This document shows, piece after piece, positions 1-8,291 of a DNA stretch of 32,484 bases; within the stretch, counting starts at the first letter, position 1, and every line of letters starts with the position of its first letter. The stretch is from Phycisphaerae bacterium (lineage in GTDB: Bacteria; Planctomycetota; Phycisphaerae; Tepidisphaerales; Tepidisphaeraceae), in NCBI GenBank assembly GCA_014379105.1, contig JACMML010000095.1, positions 1 to 32,484 of the forward strand, read 5' to 3'. Under the pieces are notes generated by a model that had not been told where the DNA came from, made no database searches, and was given only the letters and a program-made list of their open reading frames with translations. Made by a program: the position numbers and the translations under genes.

Positions 1-171
1 AGGAGATCGCGAGGGTATTCATAAAGCATGCGTAGATTAGCGAAAGACGGCCGTCTGTCATATGCCGGCGCTGACGGACCTGCGCGTCTCGTCATGCCCC
101 CGTTTTTTACTTCATCGACTTTGCAAAGCCGGCCAGGTGTGGACACACTTCCGAGCCGGAGCTTTGAACCC

Positions 172-537
172 ATGCCGAAGATTCTTCAAAATCATTACGT
201 ATTGGCGGTCCACAACGTGCGCGAGTCGGCGAAGTTTTATGTCGATGCCCTGGGCTTCGGCATTACCGCCGAACCGCCGGGTTGGATATTTGTGGCCAAG
301 GACAATTGCATGATCATGCTCGGCGAGTGCCCCGACGACGCGCATCCCAGCACGCTGGGCTGTCACAATTACTTCGCCTACCTCGTGATTGACGATGTCG
401 ATGCGTACCGCGGCGACCTGGAGTCAAAAGGCGTCGATTTTCTGTCCGCCGTCAGTGACAAGCCGTGGGGAATGCGCGAGTTCGGGATCAAAACGCCCGA
501 CGGGCATCGGATTATGATCGGGAAACGCATCGGATGA
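172..537 (+). CDS. VOC (glyoxalase/bleomycin-resistance fold) family protein
   Basis: A 121-residue single-domain protein of the vicinal-oxygen-chelate superfamily, whose members bind a metal or small ligand between beta-alpha-beta-beta-beta modules. The sequence shows the typical opening (HYVLAVHNVRESAKFYVDAL), a central FAYLVIDDVDAY strand and the closing PWGMREFGIKTPDGHRIMIG, which is how glyoxalase-like domains end. The frame is open upstream to 28, but the 48 extra residues do not resemble the family. The ATG at 172 has GGAG at 158-161, about 10 nt ahead, and gives the usual family length. The substrate cannot be told from sequence; many such proteins are annotated as glyoxalase-like without a tested activity. 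It stands alone: the next gene is on the opposite strand. Confidence 0.85.
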   Translation: MPKILQNHYVLAVHNVRESAKFYVDALGFGITAEPPGWIFVAKDNCMIMLGECPDDAHPSTLGCHNYFAYLVIDDVDAYRGDLESKGVDFLSAVSDKPWGMREFGIKTPDGHRIMIGKRIG

Positions 538-552
538 CTAGATCAGGATAAT

Positions 553-632
553 GAAATCGTCGCGGTCCACGAATCTGCACCAATGAACACGAATCAGGAA
601 TGGGCCGCAGATGACGCGGATATAAGACATGC
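553..632. repeat. Dispersed repeat-like spacer segment, copy A
   Basis: The 30 nt at 565-594 match 24709-24738 at 27 of 30 positions, 24 kb away in a different spacer, so this is a repeated sequence seen directly within the window. It is followed by a GCAGATGACGCGGATATAAG segment (607-626). No coding potential is seen. It sits between the VOC gene end and the convergent gene end at 649. Its partner copy at 24706-24783 forms a long hairpin, but this copy shows only one arm. Confidence 0.6.
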
Positions 633-648
633 TTTCTTTTATTGAATC

Positions 649-2031
649 TTACGGCAGCGGCGGTTGGGCTTCTTTGAGAAGTTTATCGAATCGGGCCTGA
701 TCCCCGATCATCTCAACGTGCCCGTCGGCGAAACCGACGTTCACCTGGCCTGGCCATTTATCGAAGGCTTCGTAGACGAGCAATCGCTGACCCGTGTTCT
801 TAATCAGATTTATCTTCGCTTCTACTGGTTTTACGTAGATGTACCCTGGCTTTTGATTCGGCGCATCGGGGTTGATCATCAATGTAGCGAAATTAGGCCC
901 CAACTGTGTCTTAAGATCTTCCATCGTTGCGGGAAGAGCTCCGCCGTTGCTGGCCGAGTGCAGATGTATGGCCATAGTGATTTGCCGGATATGGGTGGCC
1001 GACTGCACGCGCGTTGACTGCTGTTGAGCCATCCGCATTCCGAACACTCCTTGCCCGATCAAGGTGGAGGTGAGCCTTTTATCGAGCGTCACTGTCAATC
1101 GCTGGTCCTTCGCCTCGGGTCGCAGCGCGGGAATCAGGTCCTTCAACGCCGGCATCGCGAGCATAGCCGTCTGTTGCTGAAGGACCAGATCGAGTCCGGT
1201 GTTGGCGATGTCTTCAAGCTTCTGTGCGGCATCGGGGCTGATGGCTTCGATGATGATCGTCGTTGATTTATCCGGCCCGCTACCTGCGCGAATCGACGCC
1301 CACGCGATGCCGCGCGAGACGTCGGTAATCGGAGCGCCACCCATCTCCGCCGGCAGGGCAGGGACGGCGGTTTCCAGTTGTTTGCGAACCGCTTCGCCGG
1401 GGGCGATTGCGACGGTGATCGGCGCGTCGCCGGCGGACTCGAACGCCTTGACCAGCGCGGGATTATCAACCGGCGTGGCGGTCTTGATCCGATCAATCCA
1501 CGGCTTGCCCGCATGGACGACCGTATTACCGACCTCGGCCGATAGCATTTGCGGACGGCGCATCGCATTACCAGGGGGCGCGGCGGCGGGTTCGGCGCCG
1601 GTCAAACCAGCGGCATCGCCCGAATGCAGCAGGCCGCTGATTGCGCGCGTGTTTGCCCCGCCGGTGAACGGCACGATCATCACCGGGCCGTTCATCATCA
1701 GTTGGTTCATATCAAACAGGATGTAGATCTCCCGCCCGCCGGCGTCGTTCATTGCCTTGAGCCACTTCCGGGCAACCCCGGCGGCTTCGTGCAGCTTGGC
1801 GATTGCCTCAGGACGCTGCTGCTCGGGGATCATCGCGTTGGCTTGTAATGCCTCCACACCCTGCTTCTCAAGCTCCGCCAGATCAATGTTCGTCAGATCG
1901 GCATGGACGACTGCGATCGTGCTATCGCTCAGAAACGGCTTGATCACCTCAGCCGGCGTCGCCGCGCGGGTGGGGAACGGTAGCGTTAGAATCGCCAAAG
2001 CCAGGACGAAGCCGGTTATCCGAGTGCGCAT
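649..2031 (-). CDS. Exported protein with pseudopilin-like (DGHV) C-terminal domain
   Basis: A 460-residue protein starting MRTRITGFVLALAILTLPFP, a clear Sec signal peptide ending near TRAA. The ATG at 2031 has a strong GGAGG at 2040-2044; an upstream extension to 2097 is open but would bury the signal peptide. The middle (~residues 60-330) has no motif I recognise. The last ~110 residues resemble the globular domain of planctomycete pseudopilins: ATHIRQITMAIHLHSASNGG mimics the 'NLRQIGxAxxxYxxxNxG' stretch, and VGFADGHVEMI matches the DGHV motif also present in the two pseudopilins at 26182 and 27212. Unlike those, it lacks the FTLVE methylation helix, so it should be released to the periplasm or beyond rather than built into a pilus. 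It is last in a run of minus-strand genes, 94 nt after the L,D-transpeptidase. Function unknown. Confidence 0.8.
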   Translation of the reverse strand: MRTRITGFVLALAILTLPFPTRAATPAEVIKPFLSDSTIAVVHADLTNIDLAELEKQGVEALQANAMIPEQQRPEAIAKLHEAAGVARKWLKAMNDAGGREIYILFDMNQLMMNGPVMIVPFTGGANTRAISGLLHSGDAAGLTGAEPAAAPPGNAMRRPQMLSAEVGNTVVHAGKPWIDRIKTATPVDNPALVKAFESAGDAPITVAIAPGEAVRKQLETAVPALPAEMGGAPITDVSRGIAWASIRAGSGPDKSTTIIIEAISPDAAQKLEDIANTGLDLVLQQQTAMLAMPALKDLIPALRPEAKDQRLTVTLDKRLTSTLIGQGVFGMRMAQQQSTRVQSATHIRQITMAIHLHSASNGGALPATMEDLKTQLGPNFATLMINPDAPNQKPGYIYVKPVEAKINLIKNTGQRLLVYEAFDKWPGQVNVGFADGHVEMIGDQARFDKLLKEAQPPLP

Positions 2032-2125
2032 GGGGAATCCTCCGTAAAAGCGAAGCGTTCTGACGTATAATGTCCGCTGACACGTCCGCTCCGACATGGG
2101 GGAGGAAGTTTAACGCAATCAGGCT

Positions 2126-3307
2126 CTAGTCTACAACGGTGACCGTGCTTTTCCCCGTGATCAGCATGTCGTAGACGAGTTCGATGTCTTCGTTGAGCAT
2201 GCGGATGCAGCCCATCGATTTGCGCTGCCCGATGGACGCCGGTTCGATCGTCCCGTGGATTCCGTAGCTGGTTTTGCCCACCGCCTGCCCGCTGGCGCCG
2301 GTGAGCGCGATCCAGCGTTCGCCGAGCGGGTTTTTCGGGTCGTCCGGCTCGATCACGCGCGGGCCGTCGGAGCGGGGGTTGTAGTAACGGGGATTTTCCA
2401 GCTTGGTGTCGATGTTCCAAACGCCTGTAGGCGTCGAATCATTTTCACCCAAGCCGACGCGGAAGCGTTTAACGAACACCGATCCGGGCTCGGCGGGCTT
2501 GCCGATGTACACGTCGAGCGTGAAATCGGTCTTGTTCACCACCGCGTGGAACGGGCCGCGGACGATCTTCAGCGTCTTGCCCGACTGCAGCTTCCGCGGA
2601 TCGCTGATTCCATTCAGCCGGCCGATGAATTTCCAGGTGACGTCGTATTGCTGAGCGATCTTGGTCATCAGCTCCCCGGGCTTGACCACGTGCGCCGCGG
2701 CGAGGGGGTCGGAGATGAACTTGCGATTTGAAAAGACGACCGATTCATTGATCTCGCTGAGCCGGCGCAGCACGTCGTCATGATCGGCGGCCGAGAGTTT
2801 TTTGGTTTCCAGCGCGTCGACGAGGAGTTTGCGGGCGCCGAGCAGGTCATCGGCGCGACGCTTGACGTCCGCCTCTTCGATCAATGACTTCGGCTCCGCG
2901 GTCGATGCCGCGACCGGAGCCGCCAGCGGTCCGCCGGGGAGTTGGACTGGTGCGGCGGGCGATGTCTGGCGAGCAGATGCGGCGGGCATCGGTGCTGTTG
3001 GCGAAGTGGGTGGTGAAGCGGGCGCCGCGAGATCGGTGCGCGCCGCGGACGGCTTGGTGGTCGGTGTCGTAAACTTGAGTGGCGGCTGTCCGCCGGGCGA
3101 ATCAACACGAACAGCCGCCAATTTCAGGCCCGGATCCTTTGTCTGGGGAAGCTTGATATCCGTCGACAAGGCCTGCGCGACCGGCTCAGATTTCGACGCC
3201 GGCAACAGCGCGTAGACGACAGCCGTTACAAGAACAAGCGACGCGACGGTGATAGTGAATATCAACGGCCGGGAAACACGTGAACGAAAACGAAATCGAA
3301 AAGCCAT
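2126..3307 (-). CDS. LysM and L,D-transpeptidase (YkuD) domain protein
   Basis: A 393-residue envelope protein likely to cross-link or modify peptidoglycan by L,D-transpeptidation. It begins with a basic cytoplasmic tip and one membrane segment (PLIFTITVASLVLVTAVVYA), then ~100 residues of Pro/Ala/Thr-rich linker, a short alpha-helical stretch, a LysM domain (~206-251, starting AAHVVKPGELMTKIAQQYDV) and a YkuD domain to the C-terminus. The catalytic signature is intact: HG at ~351 and SMGCIRM with the nucleophilic Cys at ~367. The ATG at 3307 has GGAGG at 3313-3317; the in-frame ATG at 3319 overlaps that ribosome site and is less likely. The gene follows the formyl-THF cyclo-ligase by 57 nt. 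Planctomycetes do make peptidoglycan, so such an enzyme is in keeping with the proposed host. Confidence 0.93.
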   Translation of the reverse strand: MAFRFRFRSRVSRPLIFTITVASLVLVTAVVYALLPASKSEPVAQALSTDIKLPQTKDPGLKLAAVRVDSPGGQPPLKFTTPTTKPSAARTDLAAPASPPTSPTAPMPAASARQTSPAAPVQLPGGPLAAPVAASTAEPKSLIEEADVKRRADDLLGARKLLVDALETKKLSAADHDDVLRRLSEINESVVFSNRKFISDPLAAAHVVKPGELMTKIAQQYDVTWKFIGRLNGISDPRKLQSGKTLKIVRGPFHAVVNKTDFTLDVYIGKPAEPGSVFVKRFRVGLGENDSTPTGVWNIDTKLENPRYYNPRSDGPRVIEPDDPKNPLGERWIALTGASGQAVGKTSYGIHGTIEPASIGQRKSMGCIRMLNEDIELVYDMLITGKSTVTVVD

Positions 3308-3364
3308 GCGGACCTCCATGTCCGGTTGATGCGTCGATTGCCCTGCCAGTTTCTGAGGGTCAAA

Positions 3365-3976
3365 TTATCGAGCGATATGCGGCATCGCGACGCGTCGAAT
3401 CCCACGATCAGTTGCGAGCATACCCAGCGTGACATCGTGGTCAAGCATCGGAATGAAGGGAACGATCTGTTCTTCGAACGAAAGTCCGCATGAAACGCCG
3501 AGGAATTCGTGCTGCGCGAGGAAGATGTCGTAGAAGCCCATCCCGCGCCCGATGCGGTGGCCGTCTTCGGTGAAGCCGAGCCCGGGGACGACGACCAAGT
3601 CGATGAATGACAGCGGCACCGGGTTGCCGGCGACCGGTTCGCGGATGCCTTTGTCGGTGGTGCGCAGTTGATCGCTCGACAAGCTGGCGATCTCAACCGG
3701 GACCATGCGCTTGGCATCCCAGCTCACCTTGGGAACCACCACCGTCTTGCCGTGCTGCCAGGCGCGTAGCGCGAGCGGGGCGGTATCGACCTCCAGCGGC
3801 GTCGACAGGTACAGCATCACCGTCCGGGCGGCCTGGAATTCCGGCGTGGCACTGATCAGGGCGCACGCGGCGACACTCTTGGTGTGGCGCGACGCCGGCG
3901 TCATGTTGGCCAAAAGCTCGCGGAGAGTCCGGCGAATCTCGGCCTTGTTGAAGTTTTGCTTTGCCTCTTGGTCCAT
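3365..3976 (-). CDS. fau: 5-formyltetrahydrofolate cyclo-ligase
   Basis: A 203-residue cytosolic enzyme that converts 5-formyl-THF plus ATP to 5,10-methenyl-THF, returning a dead-end folate to one-carbon metabolism. The family signature is clear: KAEIRRTLRELLAN at the N-terminus, TVMLYLSTPLEVDT, VVVPKVSW, and the nucleotide/folate-binding LVVVPGLGFTEDGHRIGRGMGFYD (GRGMGFYD corresponds to the usual GxGxGYYD). The start at 3976 gives the normal family length. An alternative ATG at 4090 overlaps the rarA stop codon in an ATGA arrangement, which would favour translational coupling and add 38 residues (MNRGVPRRCVAGGLMGRNVV...) with no family counterpart. I cannot decide between the two; the catalytic part is the same. 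It lies between rarA and the L,D-transpeptidase gene. Confidence 0.93.
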   Translation of the reverse strand: MDQEAKQNFNKAEIRRTLRELLANMTPASRHTKSVAACALISATPEFQAARTVMLYLSTPLEVDTAPLALRAWQHGKTVVVPKVSWDAKRMVPVEIASLSSDQLRTTDKGIREPVAGNPVPLSFIDLVVVPGLGFTEDGHRIGRGMGFYDIFLAQHEFLGVSCGLSFEEQIVPFIPMLDHDVTLGMLATDRGIRRVAMPHIAR

Positions 3977-4086
3977 TCCTCGTAGCCATCCTGCGTGCCG
4001 CTTGAGAATCGACGAGTTTCGCCGAAATCGTACAACATTCCTGCCCATCAAGCCGCCTGCGACACAACGACGCGGCACGCCTCTAT

Positions 4087-5451
4087 TCATTTATCGGCAT
4101 CCGTCGCACCGGGGGTTTGGTCCGTTTCTCCTTGGCCTTGGCGAAGTTGATCCAGCCGCGATTTGACGGTCGCCTCATATCCTACGTTTTTGGGCCGATA
4201 ATAGTTCTTATCGATCCCCAGATAATCCTGCTGAATATGCCCCGAATCAGCATCGTGGGGGTATTGATAGCCTTTTCCATGCTCCAATCGGGCGGACCCT
4301 TTATAGTGGGTGTCGCGCAAGTGCTTTGGGACTGGAAGGGTACGGCCTTCCTTGGCGTCTTTCATGGCTGCCCAGATTGCCATCGCACTGGCGTTGCTCT
4401 TGGGCGCCATTGCCATGTAAATCGCGGCATGACCGAGGGTGAGCTGGCACTCGGGCATGCCGATTCGCTCGACGATCTCATAACACGCCGCCGCCACCAC
4501 CACCGCCTGCGGGTCGGCCATGCCGATGTCTTCGCTGGCGAGGATCGCGATACGCCGTGCGATGAATCGCGGGTCTTCGCCGGCCTCGAGCATGCGGGCG
4601 ACCCAGTAGATCGCCGCGTCCGGATCGCTCCCGCGCATCGACTTGATCAGCGCGCTGGCCGCATCGTAATGCTCGTCGCCGGTGCCGTCGTACGCGATCG
4701 CTTTGCGCTGCATCGATTCCTCGGCCACCTTCTGATCGATGCGAATCGGCGTGGCATTCCCCGCGTCATCGGTCAATTGCGACAGCGCCGCGACCTCCAG
4801 CGCCGACAGCGCCCGCCGTGCGTCGCCATCGCTCCATTCGGCCCATAAATCCAATGCTTTGTCGTCAATCTCGATTTTCAAATTCCCCAGCCCGCGCTCT
4901 TTGTCCGCGAGGGTGCGCAGCAGCAGGCTCTTGATATCGTCATTCGAAATGGCCTCGAATTGGAATATCTGGCTGCGGCTGACCAACGCCGAGTTGACTG
5001 CGAAGAAGGGGTTTTCAGTCGTCGCGCCGATCAGGATGATGAGCCCGGCTTCCACGTCGCCCAGAAGAATATCCTGCTGGGCGCGGTTGAAGCGGTGGAT
5101 CTCATCAAGGAACAGCACCGTGCGCTGCCCGCCATTGCCTAAGCGATCCTTGGCCAGATCGAGCACCTGGCGGACCTCTTTGACTCCGGCGCTGGCGGCG
5201 TTCATCTGCTCGAAGTGCGACTTGGTGTGCGTCGCGATCAGGCTCGCGAGGCTGGTCTTTCCGGTGCCGGGTGGGCCATAGAAAAGCACGCTCATCAGCC
5301 GGTCGGCTTCTAGCATTCGGCGGAGCAGTTTGCCCGGGGCTAGGAAGTGGGTCTGTCCGATAAATTCGTCCAGCGTGCGCGGCCGCATGCGAACGGCGAG
5401 GGGCGCGACGCTTTTGAGGTGCTTTTGGCGAGATTGGGCAAACAGATCCAT
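4087..5451 (-). CDS. rarA: Replication-associated recombination protein A (RarA/MgsA AAA+ ATPase)
   Basis: A 454-residue clamp-loader-like AAA+ ATPase acting at stalled replication forks. Visible elements are the N-terminal MRPRTLDEFIGQTHFL, Walker A GPPGTGKT (59-66), Walker B TVLFLDEIHRF (111-121), sensor-1 GATTENPFF, an arginine-finger region ALVSRSQIFQF, and the C-terminal tetramerisation part with VARMLEAGEDPRFIARRI and HLRDTHYKGSARLEHGKGYQYPHD, which is highly typical of RarA. Length is normal. No Shine-Dalgarno is seen before the ATG at 5451; a TAGACT box lies 6 nt upstream, so a leaderless or very short leader is possible. It is head of the minus-strand run and diverges from the heme operon with 73 nt between start codons. 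Confidence 0.97.
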   Translation of the reverse strand: MDLFAQSRQKHLKSVAPLAVRMRPRTLDEFIGQTHFLAPGKLLRRMLEADRLMSVLFYGPPGTGKTSLASLIATHTKSHFEQMNAASAGVKEVRQVLDLAKDRLGNGGQRTVLFLDEIHRFNRAQQDILLGDVEAGLIILIGATTENPFFAVNSALVSRSQIFQFEAISNDDIKSLLLRTLADKERGLGNLKIEIDDKALDLWAEWSDGDARRALSALEVAALSQLTDDAGNATPIRIDQKVAEESMQRKAIAYDGTGDEHYDAASALIKSMRGSDPDAAIYWVARMLEAGEDPRFIARRIAILASEDIGMADPQAVVVAAACYEIVERIGMPECQLTLGHAAIYMAMAPKSNASAMAIWAAMKDAKEGRTLPVPKHLRDTHYKGSARLEHGKGYQYPHDADSGHIQQDYLGIDKNYYRPKNVGYEATVKSRLDQLRQGQGETDQTPGATDADK

Positions 5452-5508
5452 CTATTCAGTCTAGCGACAGCGATTGCAAAACGTCTACGTGTTTTGATCG
5501 CGACCCGC

Positions 5509-5514
5509 TACAAT
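5509..5514 (+). promoter_or_regulatory. Possible -10 box (TACAAT) for the siroheme/heme operon
   Basis: TACAAT lies 10 nt before the ATG at 5525. Transcription from it would begin about 1-5 nt before the start codon, and there is no Shine-Dalgarno in between, so a leaderless mRNA is a reasonable reading. No good -35 match is found 16-18 nt upstream, which keeps confidence low. Confidence 0.3.
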
Positions 5515-5524
5515 CGCCACCCAT

Positions 5525-6160
5525 ATGGGGCATTCCTACCCGATACTGCTCGATGTCTCGACACGCAAAATCGTCATTGTCGGCGGCGGCCGGGTCGCGT
5601 CGCGCAAAGCGGCGAGCCTGATCGAGTGCGGCGCGACCAATGTCACCGTCATCTCGCCGCAGTTCGTCGCCGAGTTTCCCAGGCAGGTCATCAAGATCGA
5701 GAAGATCTACGAATCGGGCATGCTCGAAGGCGCCGCACTCGCATTCGCGGCGACGAATCGTCCGGAGGTGAACGCTCAGGTGGTGATCGACGCCCAGGCG
5801 CGCAATATCCTGGTCAACCGCGCCGACGCCGACGAAGAGGCGCCCGGAGACTTCGTCACGCCGGCAAAGTTTCAGGACCACAACGTGCTCCTCACCGTCT
5901 CGGCCGCCAGTGCGGCGCTGGCGGCGAGTATTCGCGACGCGCTGCAGCGACGCTGGGACCCGCGCTGGACTAAAATGGGTGAAGCGATGCAGACGCTGCG
6001 GCCGTGGGTGAAATCGCGACCGAGGCTCAGCATCGAGCAGCGCGGCGTGATCTTCCGGCTGATGGTCGGCAACGAGGCGATGGATATTCTAGACACCGGC
6101 GGCATCGACCGGCTCCGTGAATGGCTGATCGAAAAACACCCCGAGCTTAGCGATGGCTGA
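5525..6160 (+). CDS. sirC: Precorrin-2 dehydrogenase / sirohydrochlorin ferrochelatase (CysG N-terminal/Met8-like)
   Basis: A 211-residue stand-alone version of the CysG N-terminal half. It oxidises precorrin-2 to sirohydrochlorin with NAD+ and may insert iron to give siroheme. MGHSYPILLDVSTRKIVIVGGG shows the family opening and the Rossmann GGGxxAxxK fingerprint (VGGGRVASRKAASL, ~19-32). AALAFAATNRPEVNAQV and NILVNRADADEEAPGDFVTPA are the NAD-site and catalytic-Asp regions, and TVSAASAALAASIRDALQRR matches the TSGxSPxLAxxIR motif, although SGGxSP is degenerate here. The C-terminal helical part is short. No Shine-Dalgarno precedes the ATG. Its stop overlaps the next gene by 8 nt, and the order sirC - hemX - hemA matches the heme/siroheme clusters of Gram-positive bacteria. 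Confidence 0.92.
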   Translation: MGHSYPILLDVSTRKIVIVGGGRVASRKAASLIECGATNVTVISPQFVAEFPRQVIKIEKIYESGMLEGAALAFAATNRPEVNAQVVIDAQARNILVNRADADEEAPGDFVTPAKFQDHNVLLTVSAASAALAASIRDALQRRWDPRWTKMGEAMQTLRPWVKSRPRLSIEQRGVIFRLMVGNEAMDILDTGGIDRLREWLIEKHPELSDG

Positions 6161-6956
6161 TGCGCCCACGAATAGCCAACTCATTCTCTGCCTGGCGGGC
6201 GCGGCGTGGTTTCTGGCAAGCGTAATATTGTCCATCGGCAAGCCGACTCTTCGCGCGGTCTCCACGCTCGCTTCATTCTTCGGACTCGTGCTGGGATTCG
6301 CGGCGTTGATCAGCCACGCGGTGACACGCGGCAGTTGGGTGCCGCTGGAGGACAACTTCGAAGCGCTGCTCTGGCTGGCGCTGCTCACCGGCTGCGTGTC
6401 GATCTATCTTCAGCTTCGCAAAACCGTCGGCCGGGTAGATTGGGTGCTCTCGCCGATCGTGATCCTGCTGCTGGTCTCGGCGGCGGTCTTCGGCAAGACG
6501 ATGCCGCGGAATTATTCCCACGGACTCTGGATGGGCACGCACATCGCCAGCGTCTTCATCGGCCCGATCGCATTCGCACTCGCGGCCGCGAGCGGGGTGA
6601 TGTACCTGCTGCTGACGAAGCGCCTGCGGAATAAACACACGGTCGTCGATGCCCGATTCGGCAGTCTCGAACGGCTTGAGCGCATCACCTACACCGCGGT
6701 GACAATCGGTTTTGCATTGCTCACGATCGGGCTGATCACCGGCATCGCCCGCGCGGTTTCGGCCGACACGCGGCTCGGGCAGAACTGGTTCTGGCAACCC
6801 AAGGTCCTGCTCGCGACAGCGGCGTACGTGCTCTACGCACTGGTGCTGCACAGCCCGATCAACCCCGCATTCCGCGGCCGGCGGACGGCGATACTCAGTA
6901 TCGCCGGGTTCATTCTGTTGCTCGGAACGATCGGCGTCGTGCAGGGAATGAAGTGA
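6153..6956 (+). CDS. hemX: HemX/CcsA-family polytopic membrane protein
   Basis: A 267-residue integral membrane protein with about eight hydrophobic segments, among them LILCLAGAAWFLASVILSIG, LLWLALLTGCVSIYLQL, WVLSPIVILLLVSAAVFG, HIASVFIGPIAFALAAASGV and AILSIAGFILLLGTIGVVQG. It belongs to the CcsA/CcmC/HemX superfamily of heme-handling proteins. The WWD-type motif (usually WGxYWxWDPKE) is degenerate here: LGQNWFWQPKV at 6774-6806 has lost the Asp and Glu. That, and its place directly before hemA, argues for a HemX-like partner that influences glutamyl-tRNA reductase level rather than a cytochrome c synthase. It overlaps the preceding gene by 8 nt and lies 36 nt before hemA. The HemX role is inferred from context. 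Confidence 0.85.
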   Translation: MADAPTNSQLILCLAGAAWFLASVILSIGKPTLRAVSTLASFFGLVLGFAALISHAVTRGSWVPLEDNFEALLWLALLTGCVSIYLQLRKTVGRVDWVLSPIVILLLVSAAVFGKTMPRNYSHGLWMGTHIASVFIGPIAFALAAASGVMYLLLTKRLRNKHTVVDARFGSLERLERITYTAVTIGFALLTIGLITGIARAVSADTRLGQNWFWQPKVLLATAAYVLYALVLHSPINPAFRGRRTAILSIAGFILLLGTIGVVQGMK

Positions 6957-6992
6957 GAGCCGCCAACAGTTTTCCAGTGAGTGATTAGCGTT

Positions 6993-8291
6993 ATGCAACG
7001 TCTGCTTCTGATCGGTCTCAACCACACCACCGCCCCGCTTGAGGTGCGCGAGAAGCTGGCGTTTGCGCCGCAGCAGACGCTGTTCGCGCTGGCGGAACTG
7101 CAGAAGCGTCTTGACCATTGCGAGGCCGTCATCCTCAGCACCTGCAACCGGGTGGAACTTTATCTCGCCGGCCCGGCGCACATTGATCGCAACCGCGTCG
7201 TGCAGTTTCTCGCCGATTTCCACGACCTGCCGGAACACATCTTCGCGCCGCACCTCTACGAACTGCGCGGCCGGGTGGTGATCGAGCACCTGCTGTCGGT
7301 CGCCTCCAGCCTCGATTCAATGGTGCTCGGCGAAACGCAAATCCTCGGCCAGGTACGCCAGGCGTACGAGACATCACGTAGCGCCAATGCGACGGGTTCG
7401 CTGCTGAATCCGCTGTTTCAGCGCGCGGTGTCAGTGGGCCGTGAAGTGCTGACGCACACGCAGTTGGCCGAGGGGCGCGTCAGCGTTGCCAGCGTGGCTG
7501 CGGATTACGCGCGGCGCATCTTCGACCGGTTCGACGATAAAACCGTTCTCTGCGTCGGCACCGGGAAAATGACGCAGCTCGTACTGCAGAATTTCATTTC
7601 CCTCAGCGCCGGAAAACTGGTGGTCTGCAGCCGCGTACAGGAGCGCGCCGACGAGATCGCCCGCAAGTTCGGCGGCCGCGGCGTGGCGTTTTCTGAGATC
7701 GAACAACAACTGGTCGCCAGCGATATCGTCATCACGTCCACCGGCGCGCCGCACCCGATCATCACGCGCAAGCGCTTTGAAGGCCTGCTCAAGCAGCGCC
7801 GCTACCGGCCGATCTTCATCATCGATATCGCGGTGCCGCGCGATGTTGAGGCCAGCGTCGGCGATCTGGAAAACGTCTACCTCTACAATCTTGACGATCT
7901 GCAGGAGGTCGTGGGCAAAACCCTCAGCCTGCGCAGCGAGGCGGTCGAGCAGGCGCAGGTGATCGTGAGCCGGCACGTCGACGCGTTCCTGCAATGGCAC
8001 CGCCAGCGCGAAATCGGCCCGCTGATTGACGCGCTCTACAAGCGATACAACGAAATAGCCCGCGCCGAGTTAGAGCGGGCGACGGCACGGATGGAACTGG
8101 ACAGCGCCCAGCGCCAGCAGTTGGAGGAGGCGGTGCATCGCATGGTGCAGAAGATGCTGCATGACCCGGTCAGCCGGCTGCGCGAATCGCCCGAGCCCCA
8201 CGGGGTGAATACGGCGTACGTGCATGCGATCGAGCAACTGTTTAAGCTCGACCCGCAACCGACGGAGCGTGCGCCCGATGAGCAAACCTGA
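6993..8291 (+). CDS. hemA: Glutamyl-tRNA reductase
   Basis: A 432-residue cytosolic enzyme that reduces glutamyl-tRNA(Glu) with NADPH to glutamate-1-semialdehyde, the first committed step of C5-pathway tetrapyrrole synthesis. GLNHTTAPLEVREKL opens the catalytic domain; ILSTCNRVELYL holds the nucleophilic Cys (~51); SLDSMVLGETQILGQVRQAY is the family signature; VLCVGTGKMTQL starts the NADPH-binding domain; IIDIAVPRDVEASVG follows; the helical dimerisation domain runs to the end. The ATG at 6993 was chosen because proteins of the family begin directly with the LLLIGLNHTT strand; a GTG at 6981 is an in-frame alternative. It is the third gene of a compact operon and its 3' end overlaps the next gene by 14 nt. 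Confidence 0.97.
   Translation: MQRLLLIGLNHTTAPLEVREKLAFAPQQTLFALAELQKRLDHCEAVILSTCNRVELYLAGPAHIDRNRVVQFLADFHDLPEHIFAPHLYELRGRVVIEHLLSVASSLDSMVLGETQILGQVRQAYETSRSANATGSLLNPLFQRAVSVGREVLTHTQLAEGRVSVASVAADYARRIFDRFDDKTVLCVGTGKMTQLVLQNFISLSAGKLVVCSRVQERADEIARKFGGRGVAFSEIEQQLVASDIVITSTGAPHPIITRKRFEGLLKQRRYRPIFIIDIAVPRDVEASVGDLENVYLYNLDDLQEVVGKTLSLRSEAVEQAQVIVSRHVDAFLQWHRQREIGPLIDALYKRYNEIARAELERATARMELDSAQRQQLEEAVHRMVQKMLHDPVSRLRESPEPHGVNTAYVHAIEQLFKLDPQPTERAPDEQT

Noticed and set aside
2040-2097. Upstream-extended start of the exported DGHV protein (MSERTCQRTL...)
   Set aside because: It would place 22 residues before a clear signal peptide, and the strong GGAGG at 2040-2044 lies directly before the internal ATG at 2031.
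6273-7289. Long minus-strand open frame opposite hemX/hemA (338 codons)
   Set aside because: Lies wholly antisense to two well-supported genes, is rich in Arg/His/Gln/Asp as expected for a shadow frame of GC-rich DNA, and shows no family motif.
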